A DNA stretch of 64,000 nt from DASQPR01 sp963831705. Its GTDB lineage: Bacteria; Actinomycetota; Actinomycetes; Mycobacteriales; Micromonosporaceae. The notes below the pieces were generated by a model. The model saw nothing but the letters and a program-made list of their open reading frames with translations. It searched no databases and was not told where the DNA came from. Location of the stretch: assembly GCA_963831705.1 (NCBI GenBank), contig CAWHRE010000010.1, forward strand, positions 1,922,001-1,986,000. Reading direction: 5' to 3'. Shown one piece after another: positions 55,989 to 64,000 of the stretch (positions within the stretch are counted from its first letter, which is position 1; each line of letters starts with the position of its first letter). Made by a program: the position numbers and the translations under genes.

Positions 55989-56948
55989 TCACGTTCGCGC
56001 ACGAAACGTTGATCGGTAGCTATGCGGCGTGGCTCCGAGCCGCCGTGCGAAATGGTGCCGAAGCGTTGCCGCGTCACCGAATCCGGCGTGTGCCGCCACC
56101 GATTCGACGCCGAGCTCGGTCTCTTCGAGAAGGTGCCGGGCGAGCAGAACGCGTTGCGCGGTCAGCCAGTCGTGGGGTGTCACGCCGACCTCGGCGCGGA
56201 ATCTTCGGGCGAACGTACGTGGCGCCATGTGGATGCGCTCGGCGAGATCGTCCACAGTGATCGGCTGGTCGAGATGTTCGACGATCCATGCCAACAGAGG
56301 GTCGAGCGAACCGGTCGAGTCGGCGGTGCGCGGCAGCGGTGCCTCGACGAACTGCGCCTGGCCGCCGTCACGGTGTGGCGGCACGACCATCCGGCGGGCG
56401 AGCGCGGTGGCGACCGCCGTCCCGTGGACCTTGCGGACGAGGTGCAGGCAGGCGTCGATGCCGGCGGCCGTACCGGCGCTCGTCAGCACCCGGCGGTCCT
56501 CGACGTAGAGCGAGTTCATCGCGACTTCGGCCAACGGATAGCGCCGAGCCAGTTCGTCCGCGTATCGCCAGTGGGTCGTGCATCGCCTGCCGTCCAGTAG
56601 CCCGGCCTGGGCGAGCACGAACGCGCCGGAGCACACACTCAAGATCCAAGCGCCGCGGGCGTGCGCGGCTCGCAACGTCTCCAGAACCACCTCGGGCACA
56701 TGCGTGTCAATCAGGTACGCCGGGACCGCGACCAGATCGGCGGATTCGGCGAGGTCCAAGCCACCGGTCGGCGTGATGTGGAATCCGGACTTCGTCCGCA
56801 CCGGCGCCGCGTCCACCGAGATCACATCGAACCGGTACGCCGGGAATCCGTCGGCTGCTCGATCCGTGCCGAACACTTCGCAGACGACGCCGAGTTCGAA
56901 CGGTGCGATGTCCTCCATCGCGATAGCGACCACGTTGATGATGTCCAC
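55989..56948 (-). CDS. GlxA-type AraC-family regulator (DJ-1/PfpI + HTH)
   Basis: 319 residues. The N-terminal DJ-1/PfpI-like domain (INVVAIAMEDIAPFELGVVCEVFG ... ILSVCSGAFVLAQAGLLDGR with the cysteine elbow) senses an unknown ligand or serves only as scaffold; the C-terminal AraC domain (ITVDDLAERIHMAPRTFARRFRAEVG and the second helix-turn-helix GFGDAATLRHHFARRLG) binds DNA. It lies next to chitinase 2 with starts/ends arranged head to tail, so control of chitin use is possible but unproven. Divergent from the small gene at 57056. Confidence 0.9.
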   Translation of the reverse strand: MDIINVVAIAMEDIAPFELGVVCEVFGTDRAADGFPAYRFDVISVDAAPVRTKSGFHITPTGGLDLAESADLVAVPAYLIDTHVPEVVLETLRAAHARGAWILSVCSGAFVLAQAGLLDGRRCTTHWRYADELARRYPLAEVAMNSLYVEDRRVLTSAGTAAGIDACLHLVRKVHGTAVATALARRMVVPPHRDGGQAQFVEAPLPRTADSTGSLDPLLAWIVEHLDQPITVDDLAERIHMAPRTFARRFRAEVGVTPHDWLTAQRVLLARHLLEETELGVESVAAHAGFGDAATLRHHFARRLGATPHSYRSTFRART

Positions 56949-57055
56949 GACTTCATAATGGCAGAAATTCGATGGTCATGGGCAATCCTGCCACTGGTTG
57001 GCTCGAAATCGGTCAGTCAGCCTGATAGAAGAACAAAACTTCTTGGAGGCGCACC

Positions 57056-57202
57056 ATGATCGGATTGATCGTTGCCGTGTTGATCGTGGCGGCGTTGGGG
57101 CTCGCTTCGCAGCTCGGATGGAGTGTCGATTCGCGTGACTACGCCGACTGGAGGCCAACCGACGCCGGTCAGCGAGTCGGCCGCGGGGCTTCGATTCTCT
57201 GA
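57056..57202 (+). CDS. 48-residue membrane miniprotein
   Basis: GGAGG at 57045-57049 precedes ATG 57056. The product starts with one hydrophobic helix (MIGLIVAVLIVAALGLASQL), followed by a polar tail WSVDSRDYADWRPTDAGQRV that is accessible to either side. It ends 54 bases before hpt and is divergent from the GlxA regulator. No family is recognised, but the ribosome site and the helix-plus-tail design argue that it is real. Confidence 0.65.
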   Translation: MIGLIVAVLIVAALGLASQLGWSVDSRDYADWRPTDAGQRVGRGASIL

Positions 57203-57256
57203 CAATTCTTGACACCCTCTGCGCGCCGGAACAGGGTCATCCGGCAGGCTGTATGT

Positions 57257-57844
57257 ATGGGTGGAAGCGACGACGCAGCACAGAACTGGTACGACGCGGA
57301 TATCGAGCGCGTCATCGTCACCGAGGATCAGATCCGCGAGAAGACCGAGGAGCTGGCGCGCAAAGTCGCCGCCGACTACGCGCACGTGGACAGCGTGTTG
57401 TTGGTATGCATCCTCAAAGGCGCCGTGATGTTCATGGCGGACTTCTCGCGGGCCCTCGGACGCGAGGGTCAGACCGTCGAACTGGAGTTCATGGCGATCT
57501 CCTCGTACGGGCAGCGGTCGACGTCGTCCGGCGTCGTACGGATTCTCAAAGATCTTGATCGCGATATCGCCGGCCGCCACGTCATCGTGGTCGAGGACAT
57601 CGTCGACTCCGGACTCACGCTCTCGTGGCTCCTGAAGTACCTCGAAAGCCGTACGGCAGCGTCGGTCGAGGTGGTCGCGCTGCTGCGTAAGCCCGATGCG
57701 ATCCGGGTCCAGGTCGGCGTCAAGTACGTCGGATTCGATATCCCGACCGAATTCGTCGTCGGGTACGGCCTCGACTTCGCCGAGCGATACCGTGAGCTGC
57801 CCTACGTTGGCGTGCTCAAACCGAGCGTCTATGCGCGGGTATAG
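57257..57844 (+). CDS. hpt: hypoxanthine-guanine phosphoribosyltransferase
   Basis: 195 residues from ATG 57257. Purine salvage: joins hypoxanthine or guanine to PRPP. The PRPP loop VVEDIVDSGLTLSWLL, the CILKGAVMFMADF loop and the C-terminal YVGFDIPTEFVVGYGLDF aspartate site are complete. In mycobacteria it follows tilS directly; here a 4.5-kb block with the chitinases is between them. It leads toward ftsH after 278 bases without a gene. Confidence 0.95.
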   Translation: MGGSDDAAQNWYDADIERVIVTEDQIREKTEELARKVAADYAHVDSVLLVCILKGAVMFMADFSRALGREGQTVELEFMAISSYGQRSTSSGVVRILKDLDRDIAGRHVIVVEDIVDSGLTLSWLLKYLESRTAASVEVVALLRKPDAIRVQVGVKYVGFDIPTEFVVGYGLDFAERYRELPYVGVLKPSVYARV

Positions 57845-58122
57845 AGCGTCGGTGTGATCTACGCCGTATCGCCGCCTGCGTGAACAAGAGGTTCGCGCAG
57901 AGCGAACGGGCAATATAGGCGTTTTATGCTGATAAGGCGTAGGCGCCAGGCCGCGCCCCTCAGGCTTACGGTGTACCTTCAAATAGCCAGGGCCACCCTT
58001 CGCGTTTTGCCGTCGACCCGGAATGGCGCGATGAGTGCCGGTGGTGAAGTGTCGGCGCGTGCCGGGACTAGCTCTCTTACGGATCTGGAGGAGCTGGGCG
58101 TTTCGGCGTCCCAAAATCAAGT
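57845..58122. other. intergenic region upstream of ftsH
   Basis: 278 bases with no supportable gene. It should hold the ftsH promoter; I see no clear sigma-factor boxes or operator. The A+T-richer stretch around 57915-57940 is the best candidate for a promoter. Confidence 0.4.
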
Positions 58123-60141
58123 ATGGAACGTAACCGTTTCTTGCGCCGCCCCACGATATGGGTGTTCCTCCTCGTGGCTGCTGCGATCTTGCTCAGCTTC
58201 TACTTCACGAGCGGGCCGAGCTACTCGACCGCCAAGACGTCTGAAGTGTTGGCGCAGATAAACGTGCCACCGGCCAGTACCAACATCAAGTCGGCCGTGA
58301 TCGAGGACAAAGAGCAGACCGTTCAGCTCGACCTGAAGACCAAGATCAAGCTCGCCGACGGCACCTCGACCGACAAGATCCAGGCTCAGTTCCCCTCGGG
58401 CGCGGGCATGGACCAGGCCTACGACAGCCTCAAGGCCTTGCAGCAGGCGAACCAGACGACCACCTTGGATACCAAGGTCACCAAGGACAGCGTCTTGTTG
58501 ACGTTGTTGTTCAACTTCCTGCCGATCGCCGCGATCGTGATCCTGCTGCTGTTCTTCATGTCGCAGGCGCAAGGCGGCGGCAGTCGTGTGCTCAATTTCG
58601 GTAAATCCAAAGCGAAGCTCATCTCGAAGGACACGCCGAAGACCACGTTTGCCGACGTCGCCGGCGCGAACGAGGCCGTCGAAGAGCTTCAGGAGATCAA
58701 GGACTTCCTCCAGAACCCGGCGAAGTACCAGGCATTGGGCGCGAAGATCCCGAAGGGCGTACTGCTCTTCGGCCCTCCCGGTACCGGTAAGACGCTGCTT
58801 GCGCGCGCCGTGGCCGGCGAGGCGGGCGTTCCGTTCTACACGATCTCCGGTTCGGACTTCGTCGAGATGTTCGTCGGTGTCGGTGCCTCCCGCGTACGTG
58901 ACCTGTTCCAACAGGCCAAGGAGAATGCGCCCGCAATCGTGTTCGTCGACGAGATCGACGCCGTAGGTCGTCACCGCGGTGCCGGCCTGGGTGGCGGTCA
59001 CGACGAGCGCGAGCAGACGCTCAACCAGCTGCTCGTCGAGATGGACGGCTTCGACACGAAGGGCGGCGTGATCCTGATCGCCGCCACGAACCGGCCCGAC
59101 ATCCTCGACCCCGCGCTTCTTCGTCCGGGCCGCTTCGACCGCCAGATCGCAGTCGACACGCCCGACATGGAAGGTCGCAAGCAGATTCTTCGGGTACACG
59201 CGAAGGGCAAGCCGTTCGCGCCGGACGTCGACCTTGACTCGGTCGCTCGCCGTACACCGGGATTCACGGGTGCCGACCTGGCGAACGTGATCAACGAGTC
59301 GGCGCTGCTGACCGCTCGTAGCGAGAGGCGCGCGATCACGAACGACTACCTGGAAGAGTCGATCGACCGGGTAACGGCCGGACCGGCTCGCCGCAGCCGG
59401 GTGATGAACGATCGCGAGAAGAAGATCACCGCGTACCACGAGGGTGGACATGCCCTGGTCGCCTGGGCGTTGCCACACTCCGCGCCGGTGCACAAGGTGA
59501 CGATCCTGTCGCGTGCCCGGTCGCTTGGGCACACGCTGATTCTCCCGACCGAGGACAAGTACACGCAGACGCGGGCCGAGCTGATCGATACGTTGGCGTA
59601 CGCGCTCGGTGGCCGTGCGGCGGAGGAGCTCGTTTACCACGAGCCGACCACCGGTGCCGGCAACGACATCGAGAAGGCAACCGCGATCGCTCGCGCCATG
59701 ATCACCGAGTACGGCATGAGCTCGAAGCTGGGCGCCATCAAGTACGGCCAGACGGACGGCGAGCCGTTCCTCGGCCGGACCATGGGTCACCAGCGCGACT
59801 ACTCCGAGTCGGTCTCGGCCGAGATCGACGCCGAAGTTCGGGGCCTCATCGAGATCGCGCACGACGAGGCGTGGGAGATCCTGGTCGAGTACCGCGACGT
59901 CCTCGACAACATCGTGCTCGAGCTGATCGAGAAGGAAACCATCACGCAGGCCGACATGGAGCGCATCTGCGCACGCGTCATCAAGCGCCCGCCGATGGCA
60001 CCGTTCAGCACGTTCGGCAAGCGCAAGGTCTCGGACCAGCCGCCGGTGCTCACGCCCGCCGAGGTTGACGCGCAGGCTCAGGCATCCGCGAATGGTGTCC
60101 TGGCCGGCAGCGGCAACAGCTACGAGGACGGCGTCCACTGA
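58123..60141 (+). CDS. ftsH: membrane-bound ATP-dependent zinc metalloprotease FtsH
   Basis: 672 residues. Two membrane segments (about 10-30 and 125-147) bracket a small external domain. AAA module: GPPGTGKT (about 217-224), IVFVDEIDAVGR, second region of homology with arginines in RPGRFDRQ. Protease site HEGGH at about 439. It degrades misfolded membrane proteins and regulators. The C-terminal tail is short and polar. The stop overlaps the proposed CTG start of folE (CTGA at 60138-60141). Confidence 0.96.
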   Translation: MERNRFLRRPTIWVFLLVAAAILLSFYFTSGPSYSTAKTSEVLAQINVPPASTNIKSAVIEDKEQTVQLDLKTKIKLADGTSTDKIQAQFPSGAGMDQAYDSLKALQQANQTTTLDTKVTKDSVLLTLLFNFLPIAAIVILLLFFMSQAQGGGSRVLNFGKSKAKLISKDTPKTTFADVAGANEAVEELQEIKDFLQNPAKYQALGAKIPKGVLLFGPPGTGKTLLARAVAGEAGVPFYTISGSDFVEMFVGVGASRVRDLFQQAKENAPAIVFVDEIDAVGRHRGAGLGGGHDEREQTLNQLLVEMDGFDTKGGVILIAATNRPDILDPALLRPGRFDRQIAVDTPDMEGRKQILRVHAKGKPFAPDVDLDSVARRTPGFTGADLANVINESALLTARSERRAITNDYLEESIDRVTAGPARRSRVMNDREKKITAYHEGGHALVAWALPHSAPVHKVTILSRARSLGHTLILPTEDKYTQTRAELIDTLAYALGGRAAEELVYHEPTTGAGNDIEKATAIARAMITEYGMSSKLGAIKYGQTDGEPFLGRTMGHQRDYSESVSAEIDAEVRGLIEIAHDEAWEILVEYRDVLDNIVLELIEKETITQADMERICARVIKRPPMAPFSTFGKRKVSDQPPVLTPAEVDAQAQASANGVLAGSGNSYEDGVH

Positions 60142-60800
60142 ACGTAGACGATCATGAGACGGACGGCGAGACGCTCGATTATCTCGCCGCCCGTCTCGTC
60201 AACGGGGAACTCGCCGGTGGCCCGGTCGGAGATGCGGTCGACCTGAAAAGGATCGAATTCGCGGTCCGGGAGATCCTGATCGCGATCGGCGAGGACCCTG
60301 ATCGAGACGGCTTGCAGCGGACTCCGGGCCGGGTCGCCCGGGCGTACGCGGAGATGTTTGCCGGCCTCCGAGTCGATCCGGCCGACGTGCTGACGACGAC
60401 GTTCGAGGCATGCCACGAAGAGATGGTCCTGGTCCGCAACATCGAGCTGTATTCGATGTGCGAACACCACTTGCTTCCGTTCCATGGCGTGGCGCACATC
60501 GGTTACATCCCCGGCACCGACGGGCGGATCACAGGCCTGTCGAAGTTGGCCCGGCTCGTGGACGTGTACGCGCGACGTCCTCAGGTGCAGGAGCGGTTGA
60601 CGTCCCAGATCGCCGACCAGTTGTCCGAAACGCTCAAGGCACGTGGCGTGATCGTCGTGCTGGACTGCCAGCACCTGTGCATGGAGATGCGTGGAATCCA
60701 GAAGACGGGTGCCCGTACGACCACGTCCGCGGTACGCGGATTGTTCCGCGCCGATGCCAAGTCGCGCGCCGAGGCAATGAGCCTCATGCAGCAACGCTGA
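60138..60800 (+). CDS. folE: GTP cyclohydrolase I, probable CTG start
   Basis: 220 residues if started at CTG 60138. First enzyme of folate synthesis (GTP to dihydroneopterin triphosphate). Conserved sequence begins well before any ordinary start codon: VDLKRIEFAVREILIAIGEDPDRDGLQRTPGRVARAY; the first in-frame TTG (60312) falls inside this motif and cannot be the start. Zinc ligands are in SMCEHHLLPFHG and LDCQHLCMEMRGIQ. CTG 60138 overlaps the ftsH TGA exactly as ATG or GTG do at other gene junctions here, with GAGGA nine bases upstream. Confidence 0.93.
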   Translation: MNVDDHETDGETLDYLAARLVNGELAGGPVGDAVDLKRIEFAVREILIAIGEDPDRDGLQRTPGRVARAYAEMFAGLRVDPADVLTTTFEACHEEMVLVRNIELYSMCEHHLLPFHGVAHIGYIPGTDGRITGLSKLARLVDVYARRPQVQERLTSQIADQLSETLKARGVIVVLDCQHLCMEMRGIQKTGARTTTSAVRGLFRADAKSRAEAMSLMQQR

Positions 60801-60820
60801 TCGCCTCATCCGTCGCATAT

Positions 60821-61933
60821 TCATCGCAGGATCGGGATCGCGCCGGTCGGCAGCAGGCCAGCGGCGTTGAACGTAGGTAGCGGTCCGACCGTCCGCAGTA
60901 CGCCGAATCGATTCAGGTATCCCGACGCCATCGCCGCTCCGGCCGAGGCTGCGTCCGCGACGGCGTTCGCGATCTCCAGAAGCTTCTTGACCAGGTGAAC
61001 GATGTTGCGAACGTTCGAACCGACGCTGAAGATCGTGTAGAGACCGGCGCTGGCCAGGCCGAGGACAAAGTCGATGGCAAGATCGCTGAGCGCCGTGATG
61101 ATCGTGGTAGCCAGCACGATATTGGCTCGGACGCCCTTGGCGACTTGACGGTACGTGTCGGCAAGGCCAGCCAGCGGAGGAATGGCCTGCCCAAGATCTG
61201 CTGCGAAGTAGCCGAGGTTCCGACCACACATCCCGGCCACGTTGCCCGTCCAGACGGTTGGTACGAGCTGGGCGACATCGTCCACCGCATCTTGTGACAT
61301 GCCCAGCATCGCGCCCAGGCTGTCGAATACGTCCGCGCATCGCAGCAGGCCCGGCCAGTCGCCGATGAACGGCGGGACGACATCCTGCACCACGTCGATG
61401 GGTCGGTCCAGGAGGCCGAGGTCCGCGGCGACCGAGGTGGCTCGCCAGATCGCGTCGCGAACCAGGCTGGTCGGGCTCAGCAAGTCGGACCACGACGCCT
61501 GGTACGGGAAGTCGTCCAGGTGGCTCGACGGAGGAATCAGGGCAATCGTGGGCGTGAGCCGGTCGTCGAAGATGGCCGGACCGTACGACCGCTCGGTCGG
61601 CGTCATGGCCGGAACGTTCGGCAGATCGCGGGGGAGACCGGCGATCGCGGCATCGGCGCGCTGGGCGGCCCGCAGGTCGGAGTGCGCATACGATTCGATA
61701 GCCGCCCTGATCCGTTCCGCGTCGTTCTGCGGATAGGCCAGTCGTGTCTCGACGAGATACCAACCGATTGTCGCCAGGACCCGTTGATGGGTGTGCCAGA
61801 GATTCATCAGCGTGAACGGCTGAATCGACGTGTTGTCCGCGACGTATGTCGTTGCGGTCGACAGATCAGTCGCTCGACGATCCAGGAACATTGGAAGTCC
61901 GGCCAGAGCCCTGCTGTTGACGCTGAACGTCAC
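60821..61933 (-). CDS. long helical protein, candidate substrate of the FtsK-type locus
   Basis: 370 residues from GTG 61933, with GGAGG close upstream. The first part (FSVNSRALAGLPMFLDRRATDLSTATTYV) resembles the helical N terminus of long ESX-secreted proteins, and VPTVWTGNVAGMCGRNLGYF contains a W-x-G-like turn between helices. Hydrophobic stretches near residues 230-290 (ANIVLATTIITALSDLAIDFVLGLASAGLYTIF) could insert in a membrane. No known toxin domain is seen. It is last in a minus-strand run that begins with the FtsK-type ATPase. Family not recognised; the substrate role is inference. Confidence 0.6.
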   Translation of the reverse strand: MTFSVNSRALAGLPMFLDRRATDLSTATTYVADNTSIQPFTLMNLWHTHQRVLATIGWYLVETRLAYPQNDAERIRAAIESYAHSDLRAAQRADAAIAGLPRDLPNVPAMTPTERSYGPAIFDDRLTPTIALIPPSSHLDDFPYQASWSDLLSPTSLVRDAIWRATSVAADLGLLDRPIDVVQDVVPPFIGDWPGLLRCADVFDSLGAMLGMSQDAVDDVAQLVPTVWTGNVAGMCGRNLGYFAADLGQAIPPLAGLADTYRQVAKGVRANIVLATTIITALSDLAIDFVLGLASAGLYTIFSVGSNVRNIVHLVKKLLEIANAVADAASAGAAMASGYLNRFGVLRTVGPLPTFNAAGLLPTGAIPILR

Positions 61934-62049
61934 GATTGCCTCCACCCGTCGGCGAACACCTGCCTGCCATGCAACCGGTTCCGGCGTACGGCGGGCAATA
62001 CCGAACGACGCACTGTGGACAGAGTGCCGTCAAATCGGACATCGATCAT
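61930..62049 (-). CDS. possible 39-residue ORF coupled to the next gene
   Basis: ATG 62049 to TGA 61930 encodes a basic peptide (IDVRFDGTLSTVRRSVLPAV ...). Its stop overlaps the GTG start of the downstream gene as GTGA, the pattern used throughout the window, but there is no clear ribosome site and no family. It may be the end of a lost longer gene or simply a coupling leader. Confidence 0.3.
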   Translation of the reverse strand: MIDVRFDGTLSTVRRSVLPAVRRNRLHGRQVFADGWRQS

Positions 62050-62103
62050 CCGGATCGTGGGATTGGCATCGGGCGAGCGGGCGCGGAGCTGGGCGTACTC
62101 CGG

Positions 62104-62850
62104 CTAAAGAAGTGAGAGCACGACTCCGAGCGCGAGAGGGATCGCGCAGATCAGCAAGCCGGCGCGCATGTTTTTGGGTTTGCGACCGTCTCGATTGAGC
62201 GCGAACAGCAGGTCAATGCTGACCACGCCGAGCAGGAAAGCGCCGGCCGGTACCGCGAAATCGAACGCCAGCGCGATCAACCGTGCACCATTCGAGCTGC
62301 TGCCGGACCGATTGATGAAGACGAGTGCGATCGTAGCGAGAAGCGCGTACCAACCGTATGGGATCAGGTTGCGCAGGCGCGGTTGCCAACTCGGCAGTAA
62401 ACCGCCGCCAGATGGCGCCTCGGCGACGATTTCCAGGATCGCGTCCGATGCCCCAAGCGCGGCCCACGCGGCCGTCAGGGCGGCGTTCACGCCCGGCGTC
62501 GGATCCATCACGTCGGCCGGTACGAGGATCGACGCGTTCGATCGGTCCGAGGCATGCGGCTCAAGGACCGGAGCGGGTCGATGCGCATGCATCGCCGCAT
62601 TGGTCAGTCGTGCACGTTGTTGCTCAATGCGTCGCCGTACGCCGGCCAGGTCGGTACGGGCGGACGTCGCGGAGCGCTCCTGAGACGCGACCGACGCCGA
62701 GGCGTTCCGGCGGGCCGCATCGAGCTCGGCGACTGCGTCGAGATAGGTCGCCCATGCGGTGCCGCGGGTTGCGGGCGCGGCATCATCCCCTCGCCGATGT
62801 CCATCGTGGACTCGGAACGTACGGGCGGTCGTGTGCGTGTCGGTGGTCAT
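62104..62850 (-). CDS. coiled-coil membrane protein of the FtsK-type locus
   Basis: 248 residues, coupled to the ATPase gene by ATGA (62847-62850), with GAGAGG before the ATG. A soluble N terminus with a probable coiled coil (LDAARRNASASVASQERSAT ... VRRRIEQQRARLTNAAM) is followed by an Ala-rich segment and three C-terminal membrane helices (YGWYALLATIALVFI, ALAFDFAVPAGAFLLGVVSIDLLF, GLLICAIPLALGVVLSLL). No family known to me. Size and topology would suit an accessory subunit that docks the ATPase at the membrane. Confidence 0.7.
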   Translation of the reverse strand: MTTDTHTTARTFRVHDGHRRGDDAAPATRGTAWATYLDAVAELDAARRNASASVASQERSATSARTDLAGVRRRIEQQRARLTNAAMHAHRPAPVLEPHASDRSNASILVPADVMDPTPGVNAALTAAWAALGASDAILEIVAEAPSGGGLLPSWQPRLRNLIPYGWYALLATIALVFINRSGSSSNGARLIALAFDFAVPAGAFLLGVVSIDLLFALNRDGRKPKNMRAGLLICAIPLALGVVLSLL

Positions 62851-64000
62851 GAACGTTCCTCTCGAGAGCGAGCGAACGGCACGATGACCTCGGTCCGGGA
62901 GGTATGCCGGTCATGGAGAAGTACGCGATTCGGTCCGGGCTTCCAGTCGAGATCGGCCTCACCGAGGAATCGGGCGGCGTCGTTCACGGGCACGTTGAGC
63001 AGCACGATCCCGGCAACGTCGTCACGCCCCGCCGCCCCGCCGGTGTCTTCGCCGAAGCGTCGCAGACCCCTCCACCAACCGATCAGATGCGATCGGTTGG
63101 CGGGACCGTCGCGAAGGAATCCCCGCAGGTCACCGCTGGTGCCGTCCATGCCGAAGCCAATCACGTACGTATTCGAGGCATCCGACTCCAACACGATGCG
63201 CAGGCCGTTGGCGTCCACGACCGTGGTCGGATGTCCGGCTGCGGTCAGCGTGTCGGCGAGCGCTGGAGCCACGTCCTCGGCGGCCGCAACGAGTGGCGCG
63301 ATGACGAAACTGACCGAGCCGGGCTTGTGTTGAGCCGCAAGCGATCGCGCGGCCGCGTCGAGCAGGGCGGCGCCCGATTCGCTGGGCCCAATGACGGCGA
63401 TGTGCCGTCCCGGCGTCGCGTCGAGCGGGAACGTCGCCTCGCTCGACGTCACGTCCATCGATCGTCCGAGGTACGCGGCCGGGCGCCGAGATCGTGGAAT
63501 CTTCACCGGGAGATCCGGTCGACCGTAGCCCTCGAACACGTACGGCGCCTTCGCTCCGGCCGGACGCGCGAGCCAGAGACGTCGGCGCAGCGTGGCCAGG
63601 GTTCTTGGTTCGGCGTGCGGATCGGGGAACTCGACCAGGCGTTCGTGTGCTCGGGAGGCGTTGGCCGGTCCGCCGAACCCGCCGGCGGTGTTCACGATGG
63701 CCGTACCGAGTCGGAGCGCATCGGCGGCGTTGTTCCGGGTATCGAGCACATCCGCGCCGCCCGGAAGCGCGATCCGGACCGGGATTTGCCCGAAGAACGA
63801 ATCCCGCTTCGCATACAGGGTCTCGAAGTCGCCATCGCGCAACGATCGGCTCGCCAGGATTAGGTGGATGCCGAACGTACGGCCCTTTCTGGCGACCGAG
63901 TCCAGCAGCGTGAGCGCCTGCGATGCAATCCGGTCGCCGCCACTGAGCAGCGCCGGGAATTCGTCGATGACGCACAGAATGCGCGGCAGGATGGCGGTGG
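62847..64000 (-). CDS. FtsK/SpoIIIE-domain (EccC-like) ATPase, N-terminal part beyond the window
   Basis: The last 384 codons are visible; the frame is open through base 64000. At the window edge the sequence ILPRILCVIDEFPALLSG is the Walker B of a complete FtsK-type domain, followed by ARKGRTFGIHLILASRSLRDG and FFGQIPVRIALPGG, the typical sensor region. A second, distal domain (about the last 250 residues) has a P-loop-like GPSESGAALLDA without the GK[S/T] residues, so it cannot bind ATP normally. This combination resembles EccC with degenerate D2, but the chain is clearly different from the complete EccC at 39921. It begins an operon with the coiled-coil membrane protein. Confidence 0.8.
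   Translation of the reverse strand, partial: TAILPRILCVIDEFPALLSGGDRIASQALTLLDSVARKGRTFGIHLILASRSLRDGDFETLYAKRDSFFGQIPVRIALPGGADVLDTRNNAADALRLGTAIVNTAGGFGGPANASRAHERLVEFPDPHAEPRTLATLRRRLWLARPAGAKAPYVFEGYGRPDLPVKIPRSRRPAAYLGRSMDVTSSEATFPLDATPGRHIAVIGPSESGAALLDAAARSLAAQHKPGSVSFVIAPLVAAAEDVAPALADTLTAAGHPTTVVDANGLRIVLESDASNTYVIGFGMDGTSGDLRGFLRDGPANRSHLIGWWRGLRRFGEDTGGAAGRDDVAGIVLLNVPVNDAARFLGEADLDWKPGPNRVLLHDRHTSRTEVIVPFARSREERS

Noticed and set aside
58117..60138. 673-codon open frame on the minus strand opposite ftsH
   Set aside because: It mirrors the codon structure of ftsH in high-GC DNA, has Arg/Asp/Gly-rich nonsense sequence and no family marks.

Overview
The window is high-GC actinobacterial DNA. 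Evidence for that is a WhiB-type Fe-S regulator, a Crp regulator, a complete FtsK/SpoIIIE-type EccC with EccD (type VII secretion), GET3/ArsA-type ATPases, a PonA2-like penicillin-binding protein, frequent GTG starts and many 4-base ATGA/GTGA gene overlaps. Much of the gene order matches, from memory, two blocks of Mycobacterium tuberculosis: roughly Rv3671c-Rv3688c (marP, Nudix, TlpA-like, nth, crp, MBL hydrolase, RidA, paired ArsA ATPases, whiB4, ponA2, phosphoesterase, YqeY) and Rv3609c-Rv3628 (folE, ftsH, hpt, tilS, metalloprotease, dacB, ppa). I cannot fix the genus; two secreted chitinases and a sedolisin suggest a soil or litter saprophyte.

Layout. 0-5.5 kb: 3' end of asd, a secreted S53 peptidase, a DUF2071 protein and a GAF-GAF-GGDEF cyclase. 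5.5-11 kb: tRNA-Pro(CGG) followed by an accessory zone with an integrase remnant, a LacI fragment, a GNAT acetyltransferase and a composite IS701-like element carrying a membrane-protein gene and an unknown gene. 11-14.8 kb: small membrane proteins, a DinB protein, an ArsR-SRPBCC pair, a phosphoesterase and YqeY. 14.8-22.4 kb: ponA2, whiB, two ArsA ATPases, DUF4177-RidA-MBL. 22.4-26.9 kb: a large class III cyclase/AAA/TPR regulator and a Ser/Thr kinase. 26.9-35.7 kb: a TetR-controlled acyl-CoA catabolic operon (TIGR03084 protein, AtuA-like, carboxylase beta and alpha subunits, acyl-CoA dehydrogenase) and a DinB protein. 35.8-39.9 kb: crp, and nth-tlpA-nudix-marP. 39.9-45.2 kb: eccC and eccD. 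45.3-52.7 kb: membrane protein, ppa, dacB with a very long low-complexity N terminus, metalloprotease, tilS. 52.8-57 kb: two chitinases and a GlxA-type regulator. 57-60.8 kb: hpt, ftsH, folE. 60.8-64 kb: a second, divergent FtsK-ATPase locus with a coiled-coil membrane protein and a WXG-like candidate substrate.

Main surprises. (1) A family of about 61-bp palindromic repeats with 15-16 bp perfect or near-perfect arms occurs three times; one enlarged 88-bp copy lies in frame inside the AtuA-like gene and adds about 29 residues between its two domains, like the Rickettsia palindromic elements. (2) ponA2, the second ArsA gene and both chitinases are broken by frameshifts that are almost all single-base insertions with the codons otherwise preserved, while much longer genes nearby are intact. 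(3) The IS701-like element has three sets of ends, and its outer ends are flanked by matching CTAG. (4) folE has no ATG/GTG/TTG start and appears to begin at a CTG overlapping the ftsH stop. (5) The window end holds an EccC-like ATPase whose visible distal nucleotide site is degenerate, with partner genes I do not recognise as any named secretion system.
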